Positions 18,777 through 26,594 of a DNA stretch of 64,000 nucleotides are shown piece after piece. Source of the stretch: Kurthia gibsonii (GTDB taxonomy: Bacteria; Bacillota; Bacilli; Bacillales_A; Planococcaceae); the NCBI RefSeq assembly GCF_006539985.1, contig NZ_BJOB01000009.1:28117-92116 (forward strand), written 5' to 3'. Made by a program: the position numbers and the translations under genes. Below the pieces are notes generated by a model. It ran no database searches and was not told the origin of the DNA. It saw nothing but the letters and a program-made list of their open reading frames with translations. Positions within the stretch are counted from its first letter, which is position 1, and each line of letters starts with the position of its first letter.

Positions 18777-19541
18777 TTGTTACATCAATTTTCTCGTAAT
18801 GAGTTAGCAGTGGGTACAGAAGGTATTGAGTTATTAAAAAATAAGACAGTCGCTATTCTAGGTGTAGGTGGCGTAGGTTCATTCGCAGCAGAAGCCATCG
18901 CACGTTCTGGAATTGGTCGTATTATTTTAGTGGATAAAGATGATGTGGATATTACAAATATTAACCGTCAGTTAGTCGCATATATGTCAACAATCGGACG
19001 CTCAAAATCAGCAGTCATGAAAGAACGTATCGCAGATATCAACCCAGATTGTGAAGTACATGATTTACACATGTTTTATACAGAAGAAACATATGAAGAA
19101 TTTTTCAGCTACAAGCCAGATTATGTTATTGATGCATCAGATACAGTAATGTATAAGATTCATATTATGAAAGAGTGCTTAAAGCGCGATATTCCAATCA
19201 TCTCAAGCATGGGCGCAGCGAATAAGATGGACCCAACACGATTCCAAATCGCTGATATTTCAAAAACGCATACGGATCCACTGGCGAAAGTCATTCGTAC
19301 AAAACTTCGTAAAGAGGGAATTAAAAAGGGCGTGCCTGTTATTTTCTCAGATGAAAGCCCGATTGTGATTCGTCAAGATGTTGTAGGAGAAGTTGGGAAT
19401 CCAGATGCAGCTATTCGTAAAGCGAAAATGCCACCATCATCTAATGCATTCGTTCCATCATCTGTAGGTTTGATTGCAGCAAGTTGGGTAGTACGTGACA
19501 TTTTATCACCGATTCATATTGCAACAGTAAAAAATCAATAA
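18777..19541 (+). CDS. tcdA: tRNA threonylcarbamoyladenosine dehydratase
   Basis: E1-like (ThiF/MoeB) ATP-dependent enzyme that cyclises t6A37 of tRNA to ct6A. 254 residues. N-terminal Rossmann motif GVGGVGSFAAEA (about 28-39), VDKDDVDITNINRQL (nucleotide and adenylation region), and the family segment FSDESP. TTG start at 18777 with CGGAGTGGG upstream; the N-terminus MLHQFSRNELAVG fits the family. In B. subtilis the orthologue (YrvM) follows aspS and the 6S gene; here the nag locus lies in between. Confidence 0.93.
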   Translation: MLHQFSRNELAVGTEGIELLKNKTVAILGVGGVGSFAAEAIARSGIGRIILVDKDDVDITNINRQLVAYMSTIGRSKSAVMKERIADINPDCEVHDLHMFYTEETYEEFFSYKPDYVIDASDTVMYKIHIMKECLKRDIPIISSMGAANKMDPTRFQIADISKTHTDPLAKVIRTKLRKEGIKKGVPVIFSDESPIVIRQDVVGEVGNPDAAIRKAKMPPSSNAFVPSSVGLIAASWVVRDILSPIHIATVKNQ

Positions 19542-19546
19542 ATTAT

Positions 19547-19589
19547 AAAAAGTTTTCGACGAATAATTCAAATCGTCGGAAACTTTTTT
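19547..19589 (+). terminator. Rho-independent terminator after tcdA
   Basis: AAAAAGTTTTCGACGA (from 19547) pairs with TCGTCGGAAACTTTTT (from 19573), T-run; one G-U-type mismatch. Confidence 0.85.
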
Positions 19590-19938
19590 GATTTACTGTA
19601 AATAAGACGAAATAAATTCTTTTTAAGGAAATAAGTGGTACAATTGAACGATATGAGTCTTTAATATTTGTAAAAAAAATTCATAATGAATTAAAAGAAT
19701 TGTTTTTGGAAATATGATTACATGAAAAAACAATCTTTTTTGTATAATTAAGAAGTATATATAAAATATGTACATATCTTTTGTTTTTTATTTATAACTG
19801 AATTAAGGACTAGAGGAATTTAAAAAGTGGTACGTTTTAAAGAGTAAGAATAATGAGATAATGTGCGTGTGGAGCGAAAGTTAGTCGAATAGATAATTGA
19901 ATAATACGTTATTTTGTATGACACCACTTATTTGAGCA

Positions 19939-19951
19939 AAGGTTGGACAAA
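19939..19951 (+). promoter_or_regulatory. Orphan third copy of the carotenoid-regulator operator motif
   Basis: AAGGTTGGACAAA, identical to the motif overlapping the regulator promoter (20973-20985, reverse strand). TTGGAC (19943-19948) with TACATA (19967-19972) at 18 bp could be a promoter pointing to the plus strand, but only the terminator at 19994-20026 lies in front of it. Confidence 0.5.
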
Positions 19952-19993
19952 ATAGTTTTACATCACTACATACGAAGCAGAAAAAATGTAAAT

Positions 19994-20026
19994 AAAAATC
20001 GAACCCTCTAAGAAGATTCGATTTTT
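19994..20026. terminator. Terminator of the MerR-type regulator gene
   Basis: Perfect 10-bp stem AAAAATCGAA (19994-20003) / TTCGATTTTT (20017-20026). On the minus strand the T-run (complement of 19994-19998) follows the regulator stop codon, which overlaps the stem. Confidence 0.75.
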
Positions 20027-20915
20027 AAGAAGTAGTCTTTTTTAATGCAATCCAAATCGGTTCAAGCGTATGTGTAATCGTAATGGTTGTCAAAGGTTTT
20101 CTTTCAATCAGTTGATTAGCCCCTGTACCGCCTAAGAAAAAAGTGATTTTTGGACGCTTGTTGGCGAACTCATCCAATTCATATAAATAGTTTGGCTGAT
20201 CCAACGGTATATGAGTTGTAGCTGATAATAGTACAACAGTTGGGTGTAATTTATCTACAAAGTCCTCGATTGTACCTGCTGCTGGTGAACGTCCAATTAA
20301 AAATACGCGATAACCTTTTAATAGAATTTGTAATAGTAGAATATGCAAAGGCAGTTCGTGGTTTTCGTATGGTAAGCAAGCGCCAATCACAAGTGGTGCA
20401 TTTTTAGAAACAGGGATTTGTTGTTTCACTTCAACAAGATGATTTTGAATAATTGTAGATACGAATTTTTCTTGATATTCGGACCATTGTTTCGTCATCC
20501 AACGCCTTCCGACCTCTTGTAAAAAAGGTCGAATAAGTTGTTGCAAGTAAACGGTCAAACCAAGTGTTTGATGAGCTTGATGTAATGTGATGGAAAAAGC
20601 TTCTTCATCACATTCTTCTCCGTAGGCGAGTAATTGGTAAAGAAAAGGTTCGACAAGAGAAGGGGTAGATGGTCTTTTTTCAGTTTGCTCAGTTGCATAC
20701 TGAACAGACTTTTTTAATGAAATTCCTTGTTGCAATTGACTTTGTAATAAACACAAAAACTCTACTTGTTGCTGTGAATACTGACGATAACCATTCTCTA
20801 GTCGTGTCGGATGTAAAAAGTCATAGCGTTGTTCCCATTTACGCAATGTTTCTTTTTTAATCCCAGTAATCGCTTCAACGCTAGATATAGAGTAATTTTG
20901 AGAAAAATCATCCAT
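20025..20915 (-). CDS. MerR-family regulator with cobalamin-binding-type C-terminal domain (CarH/LitR-like)
   Basis: 296 residues. MerR helix-turn-helix at about 8-75 (SVEAITGIKKETLRKWEQRY, then HPTRLENGYRQYS), a helical segment at about 90-160 like the B12-cap domain, and a Rossmann-like B12-binding fold at about 174-290 (PLVIGACLPYENHELPLHIL). CarH proteins sense light through adenosylcobalamin and repress carotenoid genes in the dark. Here the Wx9EH motif is W139-x9-E149-K150, the residue after the Trp is Met140 where Thermus CarH has its upper-ligand His, and the ExHxxG motif is E184-x-H186-x-x-P189. So the lower ligand His is kept but other residues are not. Start at 20915 follows GAGAGGAG. 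Divergent from the crt operon, so most likely its repressor. Confidence 0.8.
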   Translation of the reverse strand: MDDFSQNYSISSVEAITGIKKETLRKWEQRYDFLHPTRLENGYRQYSQQQVEFLCLLQSQLQQGISLKKSVQYATEQTEKRPSTPSLVEPFLYQLLAYGEECDEEAFSITLHQAHQTLGLTVYLQQLIRPFLQEVGRRWMTKQWSEYQEKFVSTIIQNHLVEVKQQIPVSKNAPLVIGACLPYENHELPLHILLLQILLKGYRVFLIGRSPAAGTIEDFVDKLHPTVVLLSATTHIPLDQPNYLYELDEFANKRPKITFFLGGTGANQLIERKPLTTITITHTLEPIWIALKKTTS

Positions 20916-20948
20916 AGAATCAACTCCTCTCACAATGAAGTATGTACT

Positions 20949-20983
20949 AGTCATTATAGACGCTTTTATCACTTTGTCCAACC
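20949..20983 (-). promoter_or_regulatory. Promoter of the MerR-type regulator
   Basis: On the minus strand TTGGAC, 17-bp spacer, TATAAT. The -35 box lies inside the operator half-site at 20973-20985, as expected for autoregulation. Confidence 0.65.
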
Positions 20984-21007
20984 TTTTGTTAAATAAGGTT
21001 TGACAAA
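20973..21007. promoter_or_regulatory. Inverted-repeat operator between the MerR-type regulator and the crt operon
   Basis: TTTGTCCAACCTT (20973-20985), 9-bp spacer, AAGGTTTGACAAA (20995-21007); the half-sites match at 12 of 13 positions. Each half contains the -35 hexamer of one of two divergent promoters: TTGGAC for the regulator and TTGACA for crt. Very likely the binding site of the adjacent MerR-type protein. Confidence 0.75.
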
Positions 21008-21028
21008 AATGAATTAACGGTATAGATT
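21000..21028 (+). promoter_or_regulatory. Promoter of the carotenoid operon
   Basis: TTGACA (21000-21005) and TATAGA (21021-21026) with a 15-bp spacer, or TAGATT (21023-21028) with 17 bp. The -35 box is within the operator. Confidence 0.55.
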
Positions 21029-21121
21029 TAATTATGCTTACCAGTATATTTAATGTAGTAGTAATGATATGTAGAAACGTTACAATTACACTTAACTAAT
21101 CCTTTACAGGGGGAAATATAA

Positions 21122-22672
21122 ATGAAAAAAATTTATGTAGTCGGTGCAGGTCCAGGAGGCCTAACATCAGCCATGTTATTAGCGCATGCAGGATATGATG
21201 TAGAAGTATTTGAAAAAGAAAACTTTGTGGGTGGACGTACAAGTTCAATCCAGCTAGGTGAATACACATTTGATCGTGGTCCAACCTTTTTAAATATGAT
21301 GTACTTAGTACGTGAAATTTTTGAATTAACAGGTCGTACATTAGAAGATTATGTAGAACCAGTCGCATTATCACCTCTTTATGAGTTAGTTTATGCTGAC
21401 AAGCGTTTTACTGTAAGTTCGGATTACGATCAAATGATTGAAACAATCTCAAAAACCTTCCCAGGTAATGAAGAAGGTTATACACGCTATTTACAAGAGA
21501 CACATAAAAAATTGGAAGCTCTTGCGCCATTATTACAACGTAAGATGGATAGTGTGACAGATCTTCTAGCCCCAGAAACATTAAAAGCATTACCAGAGTT
21601 AGAGTTTGGTAAATCTTTAATGGATAAGCTAGGTAAATACTTTGATGATGAGCAATTACAATTAGCATTCACATTCCAATCGAAATATTTAGGTATGTCA
21701 CCATGGAATTGCCCTGGTGCATTCTCAATCCTTTCGTACATCGAGCAAGCTTATGGAATTTATCACTTAAAAGGTGGTTTAAACCAGTTAACAAAAGCGA
21801 TGGCGAAAGTATTGGAAGAACAAGGTGTGAAAATTCATTTAAATACGCCAATTAAAGAAATTGTACAGTATAAAAAGCGCATTGAAGGTATCCGTTTAGA
21901 GGATGGACAACTCCTTCATTGTGACGATGTAGTGATCAATGCGGACTTCGGTTATGCTTTAACAAAGCTATTAAATGTACCGAAAAAACGTCAGTGGTCA
22001 CCACAAAAAATCGAGAAAAAACAATATTCTTGTTCAACATTCATGTTGTATCTAGGAATTGATACACAATATGATTTACAACATCATACAATCCTATTTG
22101 CAGAAGATTATCGCAAAAACATGGAAGAAATCTCTGGTACAAAAGTGATTTCAAAAGATATGTCAATCTACGTTCAAAATCCAGTGGTAACAGACGATAC
22201 GCTAGCACCAGCTGGTAAATCGACATTGTATGTATTAGCACCTGTTCCAAATAACTTCAGTGAGATTGAATGGAATGAAGTGAAGCAACAATACCGTGAT
22301 TTATTAATTGCAACACTTGAAGAACGTCTTGGTCTAACAGATTTAGCTTCACACATCGAAGAGGAATTAATCTATTCGCCAATCGATTGGGAAGAAAAAA
22401 TGAATGTGTATAAAGGTGCAACATTTAACCTTGGACACCAATTAAATCAAATGATGACATTCCGACCTCACAATCACTTTGCACCATACGAGAATTGCTG
22501 GTTAGTAGGTGGCGGAACGCACCCAGGCAGTGGTCTACCGATCATTATTGAATCCGCACGTATTACAGCGAACTTAATGTTAGAGCGAGATGGACAAAAA
22601 ACATTCCCAATCAAGCCGCTACCACAAGAATTAGATTATCGTATTACGGAATTGAGTCATGCTAGTTTATAG
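21122..22672 (+). CDS. crtN: Carotenoid desaturase, CrtN/CrtI family (first of two)
   Basis: FAD-dependent desaturase of 516 residues. N-terminal dinucleotide fold VVGAGPGGLTSAMLL (about 5-19), the GGRTSSIQLGEYTFDRGP segment, and the C-terminal FAD motif VGGGTHPGSGLPIIIESAR (about 460-478) are intact. It should introduce double bonds into a phytoene- or dehydrosqualene-type precursor at the membrane. First gene of a five-gene operon with overlapping coding regions. ATG follows CAGGGGG. C30 (4,4'-diapo) versus C40 substrate cannot be decided from the sequence, but the Bacillales setting favours C30. No crtM/crtB synthase is in the window. Confidence 0.8.
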   Translation: MKKIYVVGAGPGGLTSAMLLAHAGYDVEVFEKENFVGGRTSSIQLGEYTFDRGPTFLNMMYLVREIFELTGRTLEDYVEPVALSPLYELVYADKRFTVSSDYDQMIETISKTFPGNEEGYTRYLQETHKKLEALAPLLQRKMDSVTDLLAPETLKALPELEFGKSLMDKLGKYFDDEQLQLAFTFQSKYLGMSPWNCPGAFSILSYIEQAYGIYHLKGGLNQLTKAMAKVLEEQGVKIHLNTPIKEIVQYKKRIEGIRLEDGQLLHCDDVVINADFGYALTKLLNVPKKRQWSPQKIEKKQYSCSTFMLYLGIDTQYDLQHHTILFAEDYRKNMEEISGTKVISKDMSIYVQNPVVTDDTLAPAGKSTLYVLAPVPNNFSEIEWNEVKQQYRDLLIATLEERLGLTDLASHIEEELIYSPIDWEEKMNVYKGATFNLGHQLNQMMTFRPHNHFAPYENCWLVGGGTHPGSGLPIIIESARITANLMLERDGQKTFPIKPLPQELDYRITELSHASL

Positions 22673-23390
22673 GCTATATCTAGTTTGGTTTACAATTGGC
22701 TGTATCCTCGTTGGATTCAGCCTCATTCCACCATGGTTGGAGTGGGCAAATAGTGTATTCTTAATTCTTGCTGGCTTAATTGCAGTTCGCTATGCAATGC
22801 ATGCTTTTGGGAATGTAAAAGGTTTACTCATGTCCATCTTTATTTGGATTGTCACGTTCAGTGTGGAAGGATTAAGTGCCTATTTTAATGTCTTTTTTGG
22901 TAATTATGATTATACAGATCGTTTTCCACCATTATTATTCGGTGTTCCAATCGGCATAGGGTTTGCATGGATTGTTATGGTTATGGCAGGGCATGCTTTA
23001 ACGATTCGTCTAAAACATCGTTTTTCTCGTGCTTTCTTTGCGGCTCTCTATGTCGTTCTTTTAGACTTAATTCTTGATCCGGTAGCTTTCGTTGCAAAGG
23101 AGTACTGGATTTGGGAGGACAATAGCGCGTATTATGGAATACCAGCGAGTAACTTTATTGGCTGGTTCGTCGTTGCTTTTATTTTACAATTATTATTACC
23201 ACGTACGCGTAAAAATGAGCCGAACGTCAACATGATTAAACAAATGCGTGTCGTCTTTTGGACAATCGTTATTTTATTTTTATGGATTGCTATTTTATCC
23301 AAACTATATTTAGCATTTTTCGTTGGAGTGATTGGTTTTTTACTACTCCAATTTATAAGGGGTGCTGCAAATGATTCGCAAAAAATCTAA
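22659..23390 (+). CDS. cruF: Carotenoid biosynthesis membrane protein, CruF-like (DUF422)
   Basis: 243 residues with about seven hydrophobic segments (starting at about 5-25, 30-45, 55-75, 95-115, 125-145, 165-180, 195-225). Polar motifs between helices, notably FGNYDYTDRFPPLLFGVPIG and LDLILDPVAFVAKEYWIWED, are typical of the CruF/bisanhydrobacterioruberin hydratase family, which adds water across the terminal 1,2 double bond of acyclic carotenoids. Overlaps the preceding desaturase gene by 14 bp, so translation is probably coupled. A hydroxyl group made here would be the attachment point for the sugar added by the glycosyltransferase two genes on. Confidence 0.8.
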   Translation: MLVYRLYLVWFTIGCILVGFSLIPPWLEWANSVFLILAGLIAVRYAMHAFGNVKGLLMSIFIWIVTFSVEGLSAYFNVFFGNYDYTDRFPPLLFGVPIGIGFAWIVMVMAGHALTIRLKHRFSRAFFAALYVVLLDLILDPVAFVAKEYWIWEDNSAYYGIPASNFIGWFVVAFILQLLLPRTRKNEPNVNMIKQMRVVFWTIVILFLWIAILSKLYLAFFVGVIGFLLLQFIRGAANDSQKI

Positions 23391-23979
23391 TTTATTTTTC
23401 TTTCAAATTGGTCAGCGCTTCATGATGCGAAGAATGTTTCAAACGATGAAAGTCAATCTGACAACGATTCAAAAACCGTGTATGGTCGTTGTCAATCATA
23501 GTAGTTTTTATGATAGCCTCGTTCTTTTTGAATTATTCAAGCGAGGCTATTTGCCTTCAAACATTGTCGCAGGTATGAGTGCAGATGGCTTGAAAAAGTT
23601 TCCTTTGTTTAAAGGAATCGGAACTTTTCCTATCTCAAAGCCGATTAAAGTATCTGAAATCAAACAGATGTATGCACTAGCTAAAACGAATACGATTGCA
23701 CTTTTTCCTCAAGGTGTAGAAGAACATCAGGAAAAGCGACCCTTGACGATTCAATCAGGTATGGACAAAATAATAAGTAAATTCCCTCAACATGGCATCG
23801 TTTATATTTCAATTTATTATTCATATACAGACGGTTTAAAAGGTGAAGTAGCTTGTCGGATGGATTATCAACCGGCAAGTAAGCGAACATCGATTCAGGA
23901 AGGTATGACATATTATTTAGATTGTTTAAAAGCACAAGTAATTGCAAAAGAAGAAGAAAGGTTTGTACGCTTATGGTAA
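23371..23979 (+). CDS. PlsC-type acyltransferase of the carotenoid operon
   Basis: 202 residues. The lysophospholipid/1-acylglycerol-3-phosphate acyltransferase motif I NHSSFYDSLVL (NHxxxxD) and a later FPQGVEE segment corresponding to the FPEG motif are present. By context it probably esterifies a glycosylated carotenoid with a fatty acid, as in C30 pathways of pigmented bacilli, rather than making phosphatidic acid. ATG at 23371 is chosen over the in-frame GTG at 23362 because AAGGGGTG is the ribosome binding site. Overlaps the upstream gene by 20 bp and the downstream one by 7 bp. Confidence 0.75.
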   Translation: MIRKKSNLFFFQIGQRFMMRRMFQTMKVNLTTIQKPCMVVVNHSSFYDSLVLFELFKRGYLPSNIVAGMSADGLKKFPLFKGIGTFPISKPIKVSEIKQMYALAKTNTIALFPQGVEEHQEKRPLTIQSGMDKIISKFPQHGIVYISIYYSYTDGLKGEVACRMDYQPASKRTSIQEGMTYYLDCLKAQVIAKEEERFVRLW

Positions 23980-25058
23980 TAACCATACCTTTTTTAATCG
24001 GACTTATTTGGCTGATTTTCAATATTCAATTTTTGAAGAAGTTACGAGTAGCGCAACATAATGATTCAAAAATAAGTGTGTTAGTGCCACTTCGAAACGA
24101 AGAAACACATGTACATAAATTAATGATGAGTTTGAAAAATGTAACGTATAAAAATGCAGAATTTATCTTATATGATGATGATTCAACGGATCGTACAGCG
24201 CAGTTAATCGAAGAGAGATTACATGAAGATACACGCTTTCGCATGATTCGAGGAAAAGCTTTACCAGAGGGATGGCGTGGTAAACCACGTGCATGCCAAA
24301 TATTAGCAGATGAAGCAAGTGGTGATGTACTCCTTTGGATTGATGCAGATGTAACACTTCAAAAGAAAACATTAGAAGCAGTGGCAACGATGTTTACACA
24401 ACCGATTGATGCATTAACGGGTTTTCCGCGTTTTAAAGCGAGCAATGTGTTGGAATGTCTGTTAACGCCATTGCTTCATTTTTTTGTTTATTTTCATCTA
24501 CCCATCGCACTTGCAAATCATCAACGTATGGTAGCGGCAACAGCTGCAAGTGGTGCATTTATTGCGATTCGAAAAGAAGTGTATGAAGAAATTGGTGGAC
24601 ATGCTTCTGTAAAAGATGCGGTAGTGGAGGATGTGGCATTATTTCGCATTTTAAAGCATCATGATAAAAAAGCCATGCTCTATAATATTACCGACTTTGT
24701 ATTTTGCGCGATGTATGCGAATCGCCAAGAAACATGGCAAGGGTTTCAAAAAAATTGTTTTAGAGGAATTAATCATTCTTATCTAACAGGCATTTTTTTA
24801 GTCGTATTCTATTTTCTTTACTTTGTCAGTCCAGTAGGTTTGGCAATTTACGGACTAGTTATGACGGAATATGTATTCTTCGTGCCACTCGTTTGTATTA
24901 TACTCATGCGTTTAATTAGTGATCTACTTGCGGAAAAATTGAATATTTATACGTTGCTCATGCCTGTTAGTGCAATTGTTTATTGTGTATTACTCATTAC
25001 AACAATGATTCGAACAGCTAGACAAAAAAATACTTATTGGAAAGGACGTATATTATGA
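23973..25058 (+). CDS. Family 2 glycosyltransferase, CrtQ-like
   Basis: 361 residues. An N-terminal membrane segment (about 3-16) precedes the GT-A catalytic domain: VLVPLRNEETHVHKLMMSL (about 35-53), YDDDSTDRTA (Asp motif), WIDADVTLQ (DxD-like) and EDVALFRIL. Two or three C-terminal membrane helices follow (about 275-350). It resembles CrtQ, which glucosylates a diaponeurosporenoate in staphyloxanthin synthesis. Start ATG at 23973 overlaps the stop of the acyltransferase gene and follows GAAAGG. Likely transfers a sugar to the hydroxylated or carboxylated carotenoid. Confidence 0.78.
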   Translation: MVITIPFLIGLIWLIFNIQFLKKLRVAQHNDSKISVLVPLRNEETHVHKLMMSLKNVTYKNAEFILYDDDSTDRTAQLIEERLHEDTRFRMIRGKALPEGWRGKPRACQILADEASGDVLLWIDADVTLQKKTLEAVATMFTQPIDALTGFPRFKASNVLECLLTPLLHFFVYFHLPIALANHQRMVAATAASGAFIAIRKEVYEEIGGHASVKDAVVEDVALFRILKHHDKKAMLYNITDFVFCAMYANRQETWQGFQKNCFRGINHSYLTGIFLVVFYFLYFVSPVGLAIYGLVMTEYVFFVPLVCIILMRLISDLLAEKLNIYTLLMPVSAIVYCVLLITTMIRTARQKNTYWKGRIL

Positions 25059-26464
25059 AGCCGACAGCGATTGTTGTGGGTGGCGGTTTAGGTGGTTTAG
25101 CGACTGCGCTCACATTAAGTACGCATTATGATGTGAAAATTTTCGAAAAAAATAGTTGGTTAGGTGGCAAGATGCAATCGATTCAACTGGGGGAGCATAC
25201 ATTTGATTTTGGTCCTAACACGCTTACAATGCCACGTTACTTTTGGGATGTGCTAGCGCCTTTTGTACAGCCAAAAGAGGAGCTACCATTTCAGCGAGTA
25301 GAACAACCGACTGCACATCGCTTTAAAGATGCCACCATCACATTTACAACAGATGTAGCAGAGATGCAGCGTCAAATTGCGCTTATTGATCCTGTGAGTG
25401 CCGAAAATTATCCAGCTTTTATTTTAGAGATTACACGTCTATTTCATCTAAGTGAAAAAGCTTTTTTAAATAAAACATTCTTTAACGTAAAAGATTATAC
25501 AAAGGCTTCATTAATGAAAAATTTAATGGCAGCACGTCCGTTTCAAACATTAGATGCATTTTTAGGTCACTATTTCCCTAATAAGAAAATTCGACAGTTA
25601 TTCAATCGCTTTGCGACGTATATCGGTTCTTCTCCATATGAAACACCTGCGACATTTGCGATGATTGCGTATTTTGAGTTAGTTGAAGGAACTTATTTTT
25701 TAGAGGGTGGGCCACCGAATATTGCGGCTACATTTGAACGTGTATTACGCGAACAAGGTGTTAAACTTCATGTAAATGAACCAGTTTTGAAATTCGCGAT
25801 GGACGGCGATACAATTCGCTTTTGCGAAACAGAAAAAGGGCGTTATGAAGCGGATATTTTTGTGAGTGATATGGATTATGATGTCATGCAATCTTTACTA
25901 GGTCGAAAAATACCGAAGCGTGAACTTTCAACGTCTGCTTACGTAGAACTCATCGCTTTAAAAGAGCCGGTTGATTTACATCATCATAATGTATTATTTA
26001 GTAATGATTATGTAGCTGAATTTAAGACATTACGGGAAGGAAATTATGCGCGTAAGCCGAGTGTCTATGGTTGTTATCCATATGCATCTGATTCGAGTCG
26101 ATTACCAGCGCTGTTCGTTTTGATTAACGCCCCCGCAAATCTTTATGCCTCACAAGATGGCTTAGTAGAGCAAGTGGATGATGCCCTTCAGAAATGGGGG
26201 ATTAAAGAAGAACAAATTGCTGAAAGAAAAGCTTTGCCACCGCATTATATTGCGGACACATTTGCTGTTAGACAAGGAGCAATTTATGGACAAGCTTCGA
26301 ATACATGGAAGGGTAGTTTCTTTAGACCATCGAACCACGATTTGAAACTAGATAACCTTTACTATGTAGGTGGAACCGTTCATCCAGGTGGTGGTTCACC
26401 GATTGTTGTAAAAGGTGGCTATGAAGTAGCGAAGCGTATTATACAGGAGCGACAAGAAGTATGA
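25055..26464 (+). CDS. CrtN/CrtP-type FAD-dependent carotenoid oxidoreductase (second of two)
   Basis: 469 residues. FAD-binding VVGGGLGGLATALTL (about 6-20), FDFGPNTLTMPRYFWDVL, and C-terminal YYVGGTVHPGGGSPIVVKGG. The layout and the GPNTLTMP and GSSPYETPA segments resemble staphylococcal CrtP (oxidase) as much as CrtN, so it is either a second desaturase or the terminal-methyl oxidase of the pathway. ATG overlaps the stop codon of the glycosyltransferase (ATGA) and follows AAAGGA. Last gene of the operon; a terminator follows. Confidence 0.78.
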   Translation: MKPTAIVVGGGLGGLATALTLSTHYDVKIFEKNSWLGGKMQSIQLGEHTFDFGPNTLTMPRYFWDVLAPFVQPKEELPFQRVEQPTAHRFKDATITFTTDVAEMQRQIALIDPVSAENYPAFILEITRLFHLSEKAFLNKTFFNVKDYTKASLMKNLMAARPFQTLDAFLGHYFPNKKIRQLFNRFATYIGSSPYETPATFAMIAYFELVEGTYFLEGGPPNIAATFERVLREQGVKLHVNEPVLKFAMDGDTIRFCETEKGRYEADIFVSDMDYDVMQSLLGRKIPKRELSTSAYVELIALKEPVDLHHHNVLFSNDYVAEFKTLREGNYARKPSVYGCYPYASDSSRLPALFVLINAPANLYASQDGLVEQVDDALQKWGIKEEQIAERKALPPHYIADTFAVRQGAIYGQASNTWKGSFFRPSNHDLKLDNLYYVGGTVHPGGGSPIVVKGGYEVAKRIIQERQEV

Positions 26465-26469
26465 TGTAT

Positions 26470-26507
26470 AAAGTGGGATATCGTAGTAAACGGTGTCCTA
26501 CTTTTTA
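26470..26507 (+). terminator. Rho-independent terminator after the carotenoid operon
   Basis: AAAGTGGGATATCG (26470-26483) / CGGTGTCCTACTTT (26491-26504) with G-U pairs, then T-run. Confidence 0.7.
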
Positions 26508-26594
26508 TTTTTTACAACCACGTTGGAAATAAATGAAACTTTTTACTTATTTATTCTGTATAATAAATAGATAACATGAAAAGGAGTGTGTTCC

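Larger units (their letters stand above)
19542..20024. other. 483-bp intergenic region
   Basis: Contains the tcdA terminator, a lone copy of the operator motif found in front of the carotenoid regulator, and the terminator of that regulator. No protein-coding frame or RNA family is recognised in the AT-rich middle (19590-19930). Confidence 0.6.

Noticed and set aside
19590..19930. AT-rich intergenic stretch considered as a small RNA gene
   Set aside because: No stable hairpin with T-run and no clear promoter inside it; only the operator copy at 19939 stands out.
25055..26464. Assignment of the second CrtN-like protein specifically as CrtP
   Set aside because: The motifs seen are shared by desaturases and oxidases of the family; sequence alone does not separate them here.
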